Shown here: positions 45,509 to 54,178 of the stretch, in pieces
Layout: each line of letters starts with the position of its first letter
Numbering within the stretch: the first letter of the stretch is position 1
Source of the DNA: Bacteroidia bacterium
Lineage (GTDB): Bacteria; Bacteroidota; Bacteroidia; J057
Reading direction: 5' to 3'
Assembly: GCA_033391075.1 (NCBI GenBank)
Contig: JAWPMV010000001.1
Coordinates: forward strand, 5,890,001-5,954,000
DNA length: 64,000 nt
The notes under the pieces: model-generated
What the model saw: only the letters and a program-made list of their open reading frames with translations
Told to the model about the DNA's origin: nothing
The model's database searches: none
Program-made: the position numbers and the translations under genes

Positions 45509-45625
45509 ATTTCTTTTTCTGCCATTACTTATATTTTCTTTATAGGTTTCTTCTTCTTTTCCTTAGATAGATCCTTCATACATTATTCAGGACAGGCATC
45601 GCAAAAATCAAGCTGCTGCAAAGGG

Positions 45626-45663
45626 AAACGTGTTGGTGTTTTTGGGTGTTAGGGTGTTAGGGT
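45626..45663. repeat. G/T-rich repeat, copy 4 (one arm only)
   Basis: AAACGTGTTGGTGTTTTTGG continues as GTGTTAGGGTGTTAGGG. It shares the AAACGTGTTGG start with copy 3, but no complementary right arm is found within the following 300 bases. Confidence 0.6.
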
Positions 45664-45753
45664 CGTTTTTTATTCATCCAGATCTTTTTCGATTCCAATT
45701 ACCGTAGGCGCTGATTGCTATCTGCGGCAATGATTCTCAAAATCCCTAGCCAA

Positions 45754-45851
45754 GCGCAATGACCGGGCAGCGCCAATCGGGAAATGGGGCGGCTAGGTGC
45801 GGCAGGTTCTTGTCGCTGCGATTTTTGCCCCACTTTTTCTAAAAAAGTGGG
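45754..45851 (+). repeat. Two-hairpin structured repeat, copy D (divergent stems)
   Basis: It opens GCGCAAT. Stem 1 pairs GCAGCG (45767-45772) with CGCTGC (45814-45819) and the loop contains TGGGGCGG, as in copies A and C. Hairpin 2 pairs CCCACTTTTT (45829-45838) with AAAAAGTGGG (45842-45851) around CTA, the same loop as copy B. Confidence 0.75.
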
Positions 45852-45890
45852 AAAAGACAAGCCTCATACAACCGAGTTCTGCTTTTTTAC

Positions 45891-45898
45891 TACTTTTG
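45891..45898 (+). promoter_or_regulatory. Putative -7 box (TACTTTTG) of the LptF/G gene
   Basis: TACTTTTG matches TAnnTTTG, 71 bases before the TTG start at 45970. Confidence 0.4.
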
Positions 45899-45969
45899 TT
45901 TGCGCTTAGAAGCAAACAAATTTCTGTAAAAGCGTTTTAAGCTAGTATAAGTCTTAGTCATTAAGAGAA

Positions 45970-47433
45970 TTGTTTAGAATTACCCGCATAGACAAACTTG
46001 TATTGAAGGCATTTCTTCCGCCTTTCCTTATGAGCTTTCTGATCATCCTCTTTATCCTGGTGATGCAGTTTATGGCTGTATACATGGATAAGATTTTGGG
46101 GAAAGGTCTGGGTATAGGCATACTCTTCAAAATGATAGGTTTTGCGGGGGGAAAGCTGGCCATAAGTGCCATGCCCGTTGCCGTACTTGCGGGAGCCCTG
46201 ATTTCTTTTGGAAGCTTTGGAGAGCATTATGAATTGGCAGCTATAAAATCCAGTGGGATCAGCTTGCTAAAAGCTATGCGTTCCTCGATCATCCTCGGGG
46301 TAGTTCTGGTAGTAGGTTCTATTGTTCTTTCACACAATATCGTTCCCCTTTCCAATCTAAAGTTCTATTCCCTTTATTATGATATCAGCCGAAAAAAGGC
46401 AGAACTAGCCCTTACCCCGGGTATTTTTTACTGGGATATCACCAATTATGTGATACGGGTCGCGGATAAAAATAATGACAGAGGCACCCTGTATGATGTC
46501 CTCATTTATGACCATACGGAAAATCGGGGCAATAATGATGTGATCATTGCAGACTCTGCGAAAACCTATACAGAAGAGGATCGCCTTCAAATGGTTCTGT
46601 ATGCCGGAGTGAGACATGAAGAAATCAAGCCGGAAAGTGGTAGAAAAAACTTTCCCCACGGAAGGACCTATTTCGATTCTCTTTACTATACTTTCAATCT
46701 GGAGGATTTCAAACTTAGTCGAACAGAAGAATCACAATTCCGACATCAGATTACCCTTTCACAGGAAGAATTGGGATCAGCTATTGATAGTCTAGGGGAT
46801 TTGCAGGTGGACTATCTGGAGAAAGCTTTTAATCAAATCGGAAGATATACCAAAGTTGACAGCAATTTTCTCACAGGTCCCAAGGATACGCTTACTTATG
46901 ATAAGCCTTTAGTCGTATATGATATGGCTCCGGGCGATAGTATCATTGGATGTGATACCATCCTTGATCACAGTGATGCGCTCAGCCGGTCTTTGGTAAA
47001 TATCAGAGCTGTAAAAAGTTACCTGGATTTCATGAATAAAAAGAAATCCGATCAGAATCGCACGCAAAGAAAATTCCAATACGAATATTACCTCCGATAT
47101 GCGGTTCCTATCAATTGTCTGGTATTTATGATTATCGGGGTTTCTTTGGGAGCCATTATCAGGAAAGGAGGATTAGGTATGCCTGCCATTGTCAGCATCA
47201 TCTTTTTCATTATATCTCATATCGCGGGAACCTATGGTCGGAAATTTTCTAAAGAAGGAGTACTGAGTCCTGAAGTCGGAGCTTTTCTACCCGTCATCAT
47301 CTTTACACCTGTAGCTCTGATCGTTGTTTACCAGGCAACTATGGATACCCGCATCATGGAAGCAGAAAGCTGGAAGAAGATCAGTAAATTCTTCAGATTC
47401 TTTCGACTTATCAGAAACTTCCTGCCCGTTTAA
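45970..47433 (+). CDS. LptF/LptG-family LPS transport permease
   Basis: A 487-residue YjgP/YjgQ-type protein: three helices near the N-terminus (about 15-120), a long periplasmic domain (about 125-365), and three C-terminal helices (about 375-475). IDKLVLKAFLPPFLMSFLII is the usual start. LptF and LptG form the membrane part of the LPS exporter driven by LptB. The start codon is TTG at 45970, chosen because the conserved N-terminal helix requires it; the next ATG would cut it. No lptB or lptC is adjacent. Confidence 0.9.
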   Translation: MFRITRIDKLVLKAFLPPFLMSFLIILFILVMQFMAVYMDKILGKGLGIGILFKMIGFAGGKLAISAMPVAVLAGALISFGSFGEHYELAAIKSSGISLLKAMRSSIILGVVLVVGSIVLSHNIVPLSNLKFYSLYYDISRKKAELALTPGIFYWDITNYVIRVADKNNDRGTLYDVLIYDHTENRGNNDVIIADSAKTYTEEDRLQMVLYAGVRHEEIKPESGRKNFPHGRTYFDSLYYTFNLEDFKLSRTEESQFRHQITLSQEELGSAIDSLGDLQVDYLEKAFNQIGRYTKVDSNFLTGPKDTLTYDKPLVVYDMAPGDSIIGCDTILDHSDALSRSLVNIRAVKSYLDFMNKKKSDQNRTQRKFQYEYYLRYAVPINCLVFMIIGVSLGAIIRKGGLGMPAIVSIIFFIISHIAGTYGRKFSKEGVLSPEVGAFLPVIIFTPVALIVVYQATMDTRIMEAESWKKISKFFRFFRLIRNFLPV

Positions 47434-47538
47434 TCCTATTTTTTCAGACTTTCCATTTAGATTTTATACTCAAATCATACTTAGCTATGAATTGCCTTCA
47501 TTTGAATGCGCAATCATCACTAAACCCAAACAAAGCTT

Positions 47539-48669
47539 ATGTATCGATTTGCGATTTTGGTCCTGATAGGACTATGGAACTTCTTTGTCCCTCTGCAAGC
47601 TCAAGACAAGCCATCGCCTCCTAATCCAAATAATGGACGCATATTGATTGTGTCTGGAGGAGGAGCAACGGGAGCCTGGGGAGGAGGTGTTACACAGGCA
47701 CTTCATAACAAAGGTTTTAGATATGATGCTGTAATCGGCTCCAGTACAGGCAGCCTGATCGCCCCATTTATTTTGAATGAGTCATTTGATGAACTCAAGG
47801 AAGGATATACCAATATCACAGACAAGGACATCTTTAATGTCCGCCCTTTTAAAACCAAAGGAAAAAAGAAAGGAGAGCTTCGGATGTTCAATGCTTTATG
47901 GCGGATCATTTCCCCCAAAAAGACCCTGGGAGAAAGTAAAAATCTGCTGAAAACCATCCGGAAATTCTTTACCCAGTCCGACTTCGATTCGCTTCGAAAT
48001 ACAGAATGCGATTTCTTTGTTACGGTAGTAAATGTGCTGGAGGATGAAATTGAATATAAATCTATCCATGATCCCGAATTGGGAATGGTGGATGGGATAT
48101 ATGATTCAGTTGAAGCTTATAAATCCTATACACGTTGGATCTGGGCCTCTGCCAACTTTCCGGTATTTATGTCTATGCATAGTGTGAAGGATGATGCAGG
48201 AGTCCGAAGTTATTATTTTGATGGAGGGATTAAAGAAAGCATTCCCTTAGAGAAAGGGCTGGCACTGGCCAGAGAAAAAGGTTATAGAAATATAGATGTC
48301 ATCATTCACAGTACCGGAGATCCTCAACTTACGCAGGATAGCAAGGTGAATAAAGCCATGAAGCTCTTGGGGAGAACCATTGAAATATTTCGCAGTGAAG
48401 TCCGGCAGAATGATGTGAAGCTGGCAGAAGCCATCGGTAAACTGGAGCCTCGCCCTTTGAAAGATGATGCGATTGGAATTACCATTTACTATATGGCACC
48501 TGAGGATTATAATCTCATTCCCAATCAGCTGGTCTTTGAAAAACATGAGATGAATGCACTTTGGGAAAGCGGCACACAAATCTTCGACCTGGACCGATAC
48601 AAAGGGAAAATTGTCAAATTCAGCATAGATAATGACCAGACACTGGAAGACCTATTGGGTCTCCGCTAA
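47539..48669 (+). CDS. Patatin-like phospholipase, exported
   Basis: A 376-residue protein with a signal peptide ending PLQAQ. SGGGATGAWGGG (39-50) is the oxyanion hole, GSSTG (67-71) the nucleophile Ser 69, and YFDGGIKESIPL (about 227-238) the catalytic Asp in a DGG motif. It would hydrolyse acyl ester bonds in lipids at the periplasmic side. It ends at a bidirectional terminator. Confidence 0.92.
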   Translation: MYRFAILVLIGLWNFFVPLQAQDKPSPPNPNNGRILIVSGGGATGAWGGGVTQALHNKGFRYDAVIGSSTGSLIAPFILNESFDELKEGYTNITDKDIFNVRPFKTKGKKKGELRMFNALWRIISPKKTLGESKNLLKTIRKFFTQSDFDSLRNTECDFFVTVVNVLEDEIEYKSIHDPELGMVDGIYDSVEAYKSYTRWIWASANFPVFMSMHSVKDDAGVRSYYFDGGIKESIPLEKGLALAREKGYRNIDVIIHSTGDPQLTQDSKVNKAMKLLGRTIEIFRSEVRQNDVKLAEAIGKLEPRPLKDDAIGITIYYMAPEDYNLIPNQLVFEKHEMNALWESGTQIFDLDRYKGKIVKFSIDNDQTLEDLLGLR

Positions 48670-48696
48670 GCCCGGCTGTATGTGAAATGAAATACA

Positions 48697-48729
48697 AAAG
48701 AGCCTTCTCATATACTGAGAAGGCTCTTT
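48697..48729. terminator. Bidirectional Rho-independent terminator
   Basis: AAAGAGCCTTCTCA (48697-48710) pairs perfectly with TGAGAAGGCTCTTT (48716-48729) around TATAC. It serves the convergent patatin (+) and SnoaL-like (-) genes. Confidence 0.92.
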
Positions 48730-48754
48730 AATCTTGTGTGCTTTCTTCGCTCGT

Positions 48755-49135
48755 TTATTGCTGTTGTTGTAAGTGCGGAGGAATGTTGTAATAGTAACGC
48801 TCATGAACGATTTGACCGTCCTTCCAGCGTTGCACACATACCTCTTCCATTTTCATCCGATTACCATCATGAAAAGTTACATCAGTCCAGGCTTCTACCA
48901 TAGTCACCGCAGCATCCTCATCAGCTGTAATGGAATGGTAGCCTCCGCCATGATGCTCTTTTACCATCGTAAACCATTCTTGCAGCGATTTGCGATTGGT
49001 ATCTTTTCCTTCGCGCTTTTTCCCGTCGGCCTCTACCGCGACTACCTCTGGATGGTAGTGCTTTTCAAATGCTTCCATGGCTTGTCCTTGCCCGAGCATA
49101 GCATAGAGATCTTCTGCCTTTTCTTTGTAGGTCAT
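48755..49135 (-). CDS. SnoaL/NTF2-like protein
   Basis: A 126-residue single-domain protein of the SnoaL-like cone fold: AMEAFEKHYHPEVVAVEADG early, SLQEWFTMVKEHHGGGYHSI mid, and EEVCVQRWKDGQIVHERYYY at the end. The family includes small hydrolases, isomerases and non-catalytic proteins, and no substrate can be named. It is monocistronic, ending at the shared terminator. Confidence 0.82.
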   Translation of the reverse strand: MTYKEKAEDLYAMLGQGQAMEAFEKHYHPEVVAVEADGKKREGKDTNRKSLQEWFTMVKEHHGGGYHSITADEDAAVTMVEAWTDVTFHDGNRMKMEEVCVQRWKDGQIVHERYYYNIPPHLQQQQ

Positions 49136-49270
49136 TACTGAAAAAATTAAGGGTTAAAAAATGTAAAAGAATACTCTGTGTTCAGAGATGAACACAAATT
49201 GCGCGTGTATTCCACATGATAAGTAGGTAGGTAATTTGGAGACCTTAAATTAGGCTTTTTCTCTCCGATT

Positions 49271-50203
49271 TCAAACCGTTTTTTCTTTCAGAGCTTTTCG
49301 TAAAACTTTGGCTCGCCTGTCTGGACCATCATGGCTCCAACCTGGGGCCAAAAAGATATAGCGAAGTTTATCAGACCAATTTTCTGCCCGTTTTACATCC
49401 TTCCAAATGGCTCCATATTCGTGGGTGGCGACAGTAAGAGGATGATGAGATTCGATATTTTTAGTCAAGCCATATACCGGTTTTTCCACATCCTTTTCTT
49501 CTGAAAATGTCCCAAATATGCGATCCCAAATGATCAATACTCCTGCATGATTGCAATCCAGGTAACGAATATTGGAGGCATGGTGCACCCGATGGTGAGA
49601 AGGCGTATTGAAAATGAGTTCGATGGCTTTCGGAAATTTCCCCACCAATTCCGTATGTACCCAAAATTGATACAGGAGATTGAGGGAGATCATGCTAAAA
49701 ATCATGAGGGCATCAAATCCCAAAAGGGGGAGCCACAACCAGAAAACATATTTGTGAATTCTTTCTCCTACCCCTTGCCTCAAAGCGGTTCCAAAGTTCA
49801 TTTTCACAGAGGAATGATGCGGCACATGTCCGGCCCAAAAAAGCCTCACCTCATGATTGAGTCGATGAAACCAGTAATAGGTAAAATCGTCCAGAAAAAA
49901 GAGGAGTATCCAGGCCCACCATTGTCTTTGTATCACCTCTCTCAAGGGACTGATCTCATGTAAATAATAGATTAGAATAAAGAGCAATAGTTTGGGAACT
50001 ATTTCGACTATGGCTGAAGCTACCGCCATAGAAATAGAGGCCCAGGTATCTTTGCCATGATATAAATCCAATTGCTCTTTGCGGTCGTACCACATTTCCA
50101 GCAACATGACAATAATGAATAATGGGAAGGCCAAAACCAGGAGTTGGTCCTGGGACATTTGTTCGGCGAAGTAGGCAAAGTCCATGGGGAAAATTTTTAA
50201 CAA
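49271..50203 (-). CDS. Fatty acid hydroxylase/sterol desaturase superfamily membrane enzyme
   Basis: A 310-residue membrane protein with about five helices and the di-iron histidine clusters: WFHRLNHEVR, HVPHHSS, HHRVHH and NHAG. These fit the fatty acid hydroxylase superfamily, which acts on sterols, carotenoids or acyl chains. A start at the ATG six codons later (50185) is possible. With crtI in the window a carotenoid role is conceivable but unsupported. Confidence 0.9.
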   Translation of the reverse strand: MLKIFPMDFAYFAEQMSQDQLLVLAFPLFIIVMLLEMWYDRKEQLDLYHGKDTWASISMAVASAIVEIVPKLLLFILIYYLHEISPLREVIQRQWWAWILLFFLDDFTYYWFHRLNHEVRLFWAGHVPHHSSVKMNFGTALRQGVGERIHKYVFWLWLPLLGFDALMIFSMISLNLLYQFWVHTELVGKFPKAIELIFNTPSHHRVHHASNIRYLDCNHAGVLIIWDRIFGTFSEEKDVEKPVYGLTKNIESHHPLTVATHEYGAIWKDVKRAENWSDKLRYIFLAPGWSHDGPDRRAKVLRKALKEKTV

Positions 50204-50276
50204 AATACGGAAAATGCAGCAAGAAACCGCTTGACTACTTTAGAGCTAGGAAAACGGCAATTCACAAAAAACAATC

Positions 50277-50321
50277 TGTCATCCTATACTTGCCTAAGAG
50301 CTAGGGAAGTATAGGATGACA
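50277..50321. repeat. TGTCAT palindromic element, copy 2 (simple hairpin)
   Basis: TGTCATCCTATACTT (50277-50291) is perfectly complementary to AAGTATAGGATGACA (50307-50321), a 15-bp stem. The loop GCCTAAGAGCTAGGG shares CCTAAGAGC with copy 1. Confidence 0.9.
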
Positions 50322-50433
50322 TGCGTTCAGATTGATTTGCAAAAAATGCCAAAGAACCTAATAGGAATGGCTCTTTTCGCAAATAATTGCAGAAAAAAAA
50401 GGGAGGCTGTACCTTGGTTTCAAATACTGATTC

Positions 50434-51465
50434 ATGAAAACACTGGCAAGGGTATATGGCCCTTTTCTCGTTCTCATCCTCTCCTTATCTCAACTTTTCA
50501 GCCAACAGGTAGCCCACAATATTTACTTCCCTACAGAACTCTATTCTTTGGGAAAGGAATCCTTTTTCATCTATCTGGACAATGATAAATTCATTCCTCC
50601 CAGCCTGGATGAAGATCGGGACTATACCAATGGGATTGCATTCTCCTACAGCAATAAAGGCTTACTAAATTTCCCCTTACATAAAATCAATAATTGGCTC
50701 CTGCAAGAGGTACTAAACCCTCAGTCAGATAGTAATTTTCAATTCCTTTCCCCCGAAATCAAACTAGGCAGCCTCGCGTATACGCCCAGAGACATTGCAG
50801 AGTCCCGCTTGATTCTGGATGACAGGCCCTATGCCAGCGTCCACTATATAGAAATCAAAAGTCGACTCTGGAATAAACAGAAAAATCAGGTTCACAGCCT
50901 GGGCATATCTTATGGAGTACTTGCCAGTCCCATCGCTGAATTTGCCCAAATAATCATCCATACCATAGGTAGGATAAGACCTGTACCTGAAGGCTGGGAC
51001 AATCAGATCGCTCATCCCTGGGAACCGACCCTCCTGATGTCCTATCAAAGAGATCGAATCTGGCGGAAAGAAAAAGCTCACTCCTTTCTGGATTTGAAAG
51101 AAAGTATTTCTCTTGATGTGGGTTTCCGACTTATGGGAGCTTATGCGCTCACAGGGAGATGGGGTACGAAAGTGGGTAAAAGGGATCAGGGGCAGGCTTT
51201 TCTTTATCTCAGATTGAAACCTCATGCACTGGCTTATGATGCTAATCTGGAAGGACAGTTTCGCCCTTCTTTATATACCGTCCCGCGAAAAGACATCTAT
51301 TTTTTCCGGGCTGAAGCGGCGGCAGGGATTAGTTTTAATTGGGATTGGGCGAAAAGGAGTCTAAAGACCGGTTATGGTTTTTATGCGCAAAGCCCGGAGG
51401 CAAGATATCCTACTCATACACGCTTTCATTATTGGGGAAGATTCTGGTTAGGATGGGTGTTTTAG
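50434..51465 (+). CDS. LpxR-like (DUF2219) outer-membrane lipid A 3'-O-deacylase
   Basis: A 343-residue outer-membrane barrel with a signal peptide (LSQLFSQ). YLDNDKF (N50, D51) and DRDYTNGIAFSYS (61-73) match the catalytic/calcium region of LpxR, and DDRPYASVHYIE (about 128-139) is the second conserved stretch. It ends in a barrel-type aromatic (LGWVF). In Salmonella LpxR removes the 3' acyloxyacyl group of lipid A; here it would modify the outer leaflet of this organism. Confidence 0.88.
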   Translation: MKTLARVYGPFLVLILSLSQLFSQQVAHNIYFPTELYSLGKESFFIYLDNDKFIPPSLDEDRDYTNGIAFSYSNKGLLNFPLHKINNWLLQEVLNPQSDSNFQFLSPEIKLGSLAYTPRDIAESRLILDDRPYASVHYIEIKSRLWNKQKNQVHSLGISYGVLASPIAEFAQIIIHTIGRIRPVPEGWDNQIAHPWEPTLLMSYQRDRIWRKEKAHSFLDLKESISLDVGFRLMGAYALTGRWGTKVGKRDQGQAFLYLRLKPHALAYDANLEGQFRPSLYTVPRKDIYFFRAEAAAGISFNWDWAKRSLKTGYGFYAQSPEARYPTHTRFHYWGRFWLGWVF

Positions 51466-51590
51466 CAAAAAAGTTCGAAGTGAAAGCGAAAACTCGTGCT
51501 AAAACAGTCCTTTTCTTTATCTCCCATCTTTCCTCAAAAAAAATTAACTTAAAATTGAACTATTGATTTGCGGTATTCAAAATAGCAGAT

Positions 51591-52106
51591 ATGTCTCGCC
51601 ATTCTTTCCATTCCCAAGCAAACTGCTTTCAGCAGAAATTCTCCCACATAACTTTTCTCTTGCTTTTTATCAGTTGCTCAGCATGTGAAACGGCTGTAGT
51701 ACCTGTCTCGGGCACTTATACGGGCCTCTCTGAAACAATTAGTTTCAGGTTTGAAGAAATTTTTGATGGAAATGGTAATATGGTCGGGATAATGGAAGTC
51801 CGGGATACCCTGATCAATCAGGCAGATGTATTGAGTTTAAATCAAGTAGGTAAGGAAAGTAAATTCAAACTGGAAGTAGGAACAGGTTTAGACAAATTAA
51901 AAACCTTCAGCAATCACGAATTTAGCTATGAAGGCCAATCAGAATTTAGTGTAGTCAGTCTGACTGATAGAGTTGAGACACGGCGCCTGGAATTCAGCAT
52001 AGACGGCAGTGGAAATATGGAACTCAGCTTTTCGGAAGACGAAAATCCTGATCCCAATGCAAGACCGGCAGGAACAAGAATTCTTTTCTCGGGCATAAAA
52101 AACTAG
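51591..52106 (+). CDS. Hypothetical lipoprotein
   Basis: A 171-residue protein with a long positively starting leader and lipobox-like FISCSAC (Cys 29 or 32). The mature part is rich in beta strands with D-G-N-G words (DGNGNMVGIM, SIDGSGNMEL), like small Bacteroidota lipocalin or barrel-plug lipoproteins, but no family is recognised. It ends at a strong terminator. Confidence 0.65.
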   Translation: MSRHSFHSQANCFQQKFSHITFLLLFISCSACETAVVPVSGTYTGLSETISFRFEEIFDGNGNMVGIMEVRDTLINQADVLSLNQVGKESKFKLEVGTGLDKLKTFSNHEFSYEGQSEFSVVSLTDRVETRRLEFSIDGSGNMELSFSEDENPDPNARPAGTRILFSGIKN

Positions 52107-52118
52107 AACTCTTTCCAT

Positions 52119-52151
52119 AAAAAAAGCTCCCCGAAGAGGGGAGCTTTTTTT
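52119..52151. terminator. Bidirectional Rho-independent terminator
   Basis: AAAAAAAGCTCCCC (52119-52132) pairs with GGGGAGCTTTTTTT (52138-52151) around GAAGA. It is shared by the lipoprotein (+) and the stator-like operon (-). Confidence 0.92.
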
Positions 52152-52165
52152 ATGAATGGATGCTC

Positions 52166-52924
52166 TTAGGCGGGTACATAGATCCTACTGATCAAATTGT
52201 CAATGATATAGGATTTGGTACGCGAATAAAAGGTATCGATATACTCGAGGTAGCGGTGGTATAGGAAATTGAGAATCAATCCTATCAACAAAGCTACCAG
52301 GGTGGTGTCAAAAGCAATGTTCAGGTTGCGGGTAATCTCTGGCATTCCTTCTTCTGTTTGGGCTAAATGCGCCATACCGATAGAAGAAGACAATCCAATC
52401 AGGGTTCCGATGAAGCCCAAAGAGATGATGGCTCCGAGCAAGTAACGAACGATCTCCAGTTTGGATTCCAATTCTTCTTTGCTGTTGTCAACCTGTGCAT
52501 TGAATACCTGCAGGGTATCAGGGATAGATTTATCGTTACGATACTGGGTACAGGCTTTCTTGATGAAATTGGTGATCATAAAACGCTTGCCGGATTTCTC
52601 CAACTCAATCACCTCCAATTTAATCTTACCTACTTCTTCTGGAGAAAGGACCAATTGATCTTTTTCAGGAAGGAGGTTTAGTTGAAAACCTTCAAATTCC
52701 GTTTTGATGGCTCTTTTTCTTTCAAATAGTTCAAATAGACTATAGAAAAAGAGGATGTAAATGGCGGCCTGGATATATCCTTTGCCAGAACCTCCTAATA
52801 CTTCAAAGAAACGGTGCAGGCCGGATACTCCTTCGAAAAGGTTTCCCATAAGGGTTAGAGCTGTCCAAAGCCCCAGAGCGGCCACTATACTAAATATTAG
52901 TTGAGTTATTTTCGTCTTAAACAT
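52166..52924 (-). CDS. MotA/TolQ/ExbB-like proton-channel protein
   Basis: Start at the ATG at 52922-52924 (252 residues) leaves a 13-bp gap to the partner gene; an earlier in-frame start would overlap it by 29 bp. Helices are at about 8-27, 50-67, 160-182 and 205-223. The last two form the MotA/TolQ/ExbB core: GFIGTLIGLSSSIG and FDTTLVALLIGLILNFLYH. These channels turn proton flow into mechanical work with a MotB/ExbD/TolR partner, here encoded just upstream. Confidence 0.85.
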   Translation of the reverse strand: MFKTKITQLIFSIVAALGLWTALTLMGNLFEGVSGLHRFFEVLGGSGKGYIQAAIYILFFYSLFELFERKRAIKTEFEGFQLNLLPEKDQLVLSPEEVGKIKLEVIELEKSGKRFMITNFIKKACTQYRNDKSIPDTLQVFNAQVDNSKEELESKLEIVRYLLGAIISLGFIGTLIGLSSSIGMAHLAQTEEGMPEITRNLNIAFDTTLVALLIGLILNFLYHRYLEYIDTFYSRTKSYIIDNLISRIYVPA

Positions 52925-52937
52925 ATCTTTTGAGATT

Positions 52938-53801
52938 TTATCTTTTGGTGAATTGATAGTTACCATCGGCTTGTAGCCTCACAGTTCCCAATAAGATTCT
53001 GTTCTTGCCGAGCGGTAATGTTTTGGTAAATATTTCTCCTCTTTGCTGGCGGGAGGCGTCCTTTGTGAAGATCAAACCTTTGATGATTACGGTCTTGTTA
53101 GTCTTTTTACTCTCTTTGAACTGAGCATAAAGCTTGTATTCACCTGGGATGATCTTATCAAATTGCCTTACGGATTCCTGGTTGGTTCGAAGGTCATTAC
53201 CGAATAAACGGTTTCTTGACTTTCCACTATCCCAGTTTCCAACGGCGCGATTTTTCTTTCTTCCTCCATATACACAGTCATTTCCTTTACATACAAAGAA
53301 GTCTACATTATCTGCCTGGTCTAACCAGCTGACTTCAAAGGAAACTTTACAGGGAACGGATGGTGCATCGCCGGTGAAGAGCGGAGAGTTCTTGGTACCA
53401 GAGGTCTCATTGATGGTCTCCTTAGGATCTTCTTTCGGCTTTTCGACTTCCTCTACCTTGACTTTTGGAATAGGAGGTGCGGGTTTTGGGTCTCGTACAG
53501 CTACCGGTACAGGTATGTCTGCCGGCTTTTCTACTTTTCTCTCTTCCACTTTAGGGAAGGCCTTATAATCTACCAGGACGGTAAAGAGGGTATCTCCCAC
53601 TCTTTTTGTCTTGAGACTATCGTCCAGTGTTCCAAATAATTTCATCTGCGTGGTATCCATATACATGACTACCTGGTTCACGTCAGGAGCCGAACTCCCG
53701 CCTTTTGGTGTGATGATGAAAAGGAAGATCACTGCACCCAGGGCACCTGTTACCAGGTCGAGAAAAGAGAGATTAAATACTTGATTTGTTCTTCTTGCCA
53801 T
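52938..53801 (-). CDS. MotB/ExbD-like single-helix protein with C-terminal beta domain
   Basis: A 287-residue protein. FNLSFLDLVTGALGAVIFLFI (9-29) is one membrane helix with Asp 15, the position of the proton-carrying Asp in MotB/ExbD/TolR. A Pro/Lys/Glu-rich linker (about 85-140) follows, then a compact periplasmic beta domain (about 150-285) containing Cys and VSWLDQADNVDFFVC, NWDSGKSRNRLFGND and PGEYKLYAQFKESKKTNK. The OmpA peptidoglycan-binding domain of MotB is absent. The C-terminal domain is not one I recognise; the Y-A-Q-F strand is reminiscent of DUF2135. Confidence 0.78.
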   Translation of the reverse strand: MARRTNQVFNLSFLDLVTGALGAVIFLFIITPKGGSSAPDVNQVVMYMDTTQMKLFGTLDDSLKTKRVGDTLFTVLVDYKAFPKVEERKVEKPADIPVPVAVRDPKPAPPIPKVKVEEVEKPKEDPKETINETSGTKNSPLFTGDAPSVPCKVSFEVSWLDQADNVDFFVCKGNDCVYGGRKKNRAVGNWDSGKSRNRLFGNDLRTNQESVRQFDKIIPGEYKLYAQFKESKKTNKTVIIKGLIFTKDASRQQRGEIFTKTLPLGKNRILLGTVRLQADGNYQFTKR

Positions 53802-53858
53802 GGATCATTGGTTTATTCTGTGTGTAGAACATTCTTCATTTACAAGCTTGCCTTTCGG

Positions 53859-54170
53859 CTATCCTGTCTTTTGGTTACTAATCTCCCAGGGTTGAAAAGA
53901 ACCATAGTTGCCTTGTGTTCTTTTGGGTGCCTGAGGTGCTTTGGGTTTGGGCTTTGATTGTGGCAGGGGAAAGTGGCAATGAACGCATTTGTCATCTTTG
54001 CCGGGAGCCTCGCTCCCGCAGTTTTTACACTGCGTGAGGCTCTTTTCCACTACTATAAAATCAGTTATATCTTGTTGACCGAAGGGAACTAATTTGCCCT
54101 CCATGTTGCACTGTACACACTTGACAGCGCCGTCAACATTTTCACTATTGCAATTCTTACAGATTAACAT
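53859..54170 (-). CDS. Double zinc-ribbon protein
   Basis: A 103-residue soluble protein with two zinc ribbons: Cys 4, 7, 18, 21 and Cys 48, 51, 62, 65 (CxxC pairs). The C-terminal third is Pro/Lys rich and disordered. It lies between the barrel gene (8-bp gap) and the MotB-like gene in one transcript, so it may be a cytosolic adaptor for the complex, although its placement there is inference. Confidence 0.85.
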   Translation of the reverse strand: MLICKNCNSENVDGAVKCVQCNMEGKLVPFGQQDITDFIVVEKSLTQCKNCGSEAPGKDDKCVHCHFPLPQSKPKPKAPQAPKRTQGNYGSFQPWEISNQKTG

Positions 54171-54178
54171 GGTTTTTA

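Larger units (their letters stand above)
45509..45969. other. Repeat-rich intergenic region
   Basis: A 461-bp gap between pyrB and the LptF/G gene. It holds a single-arm G/T-rich repeat (45626-45663), the two-hairpin element copy D (45754-45851) and a probable promoter (45891-45898). No gene was supported in it. Confidence 0.7.
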
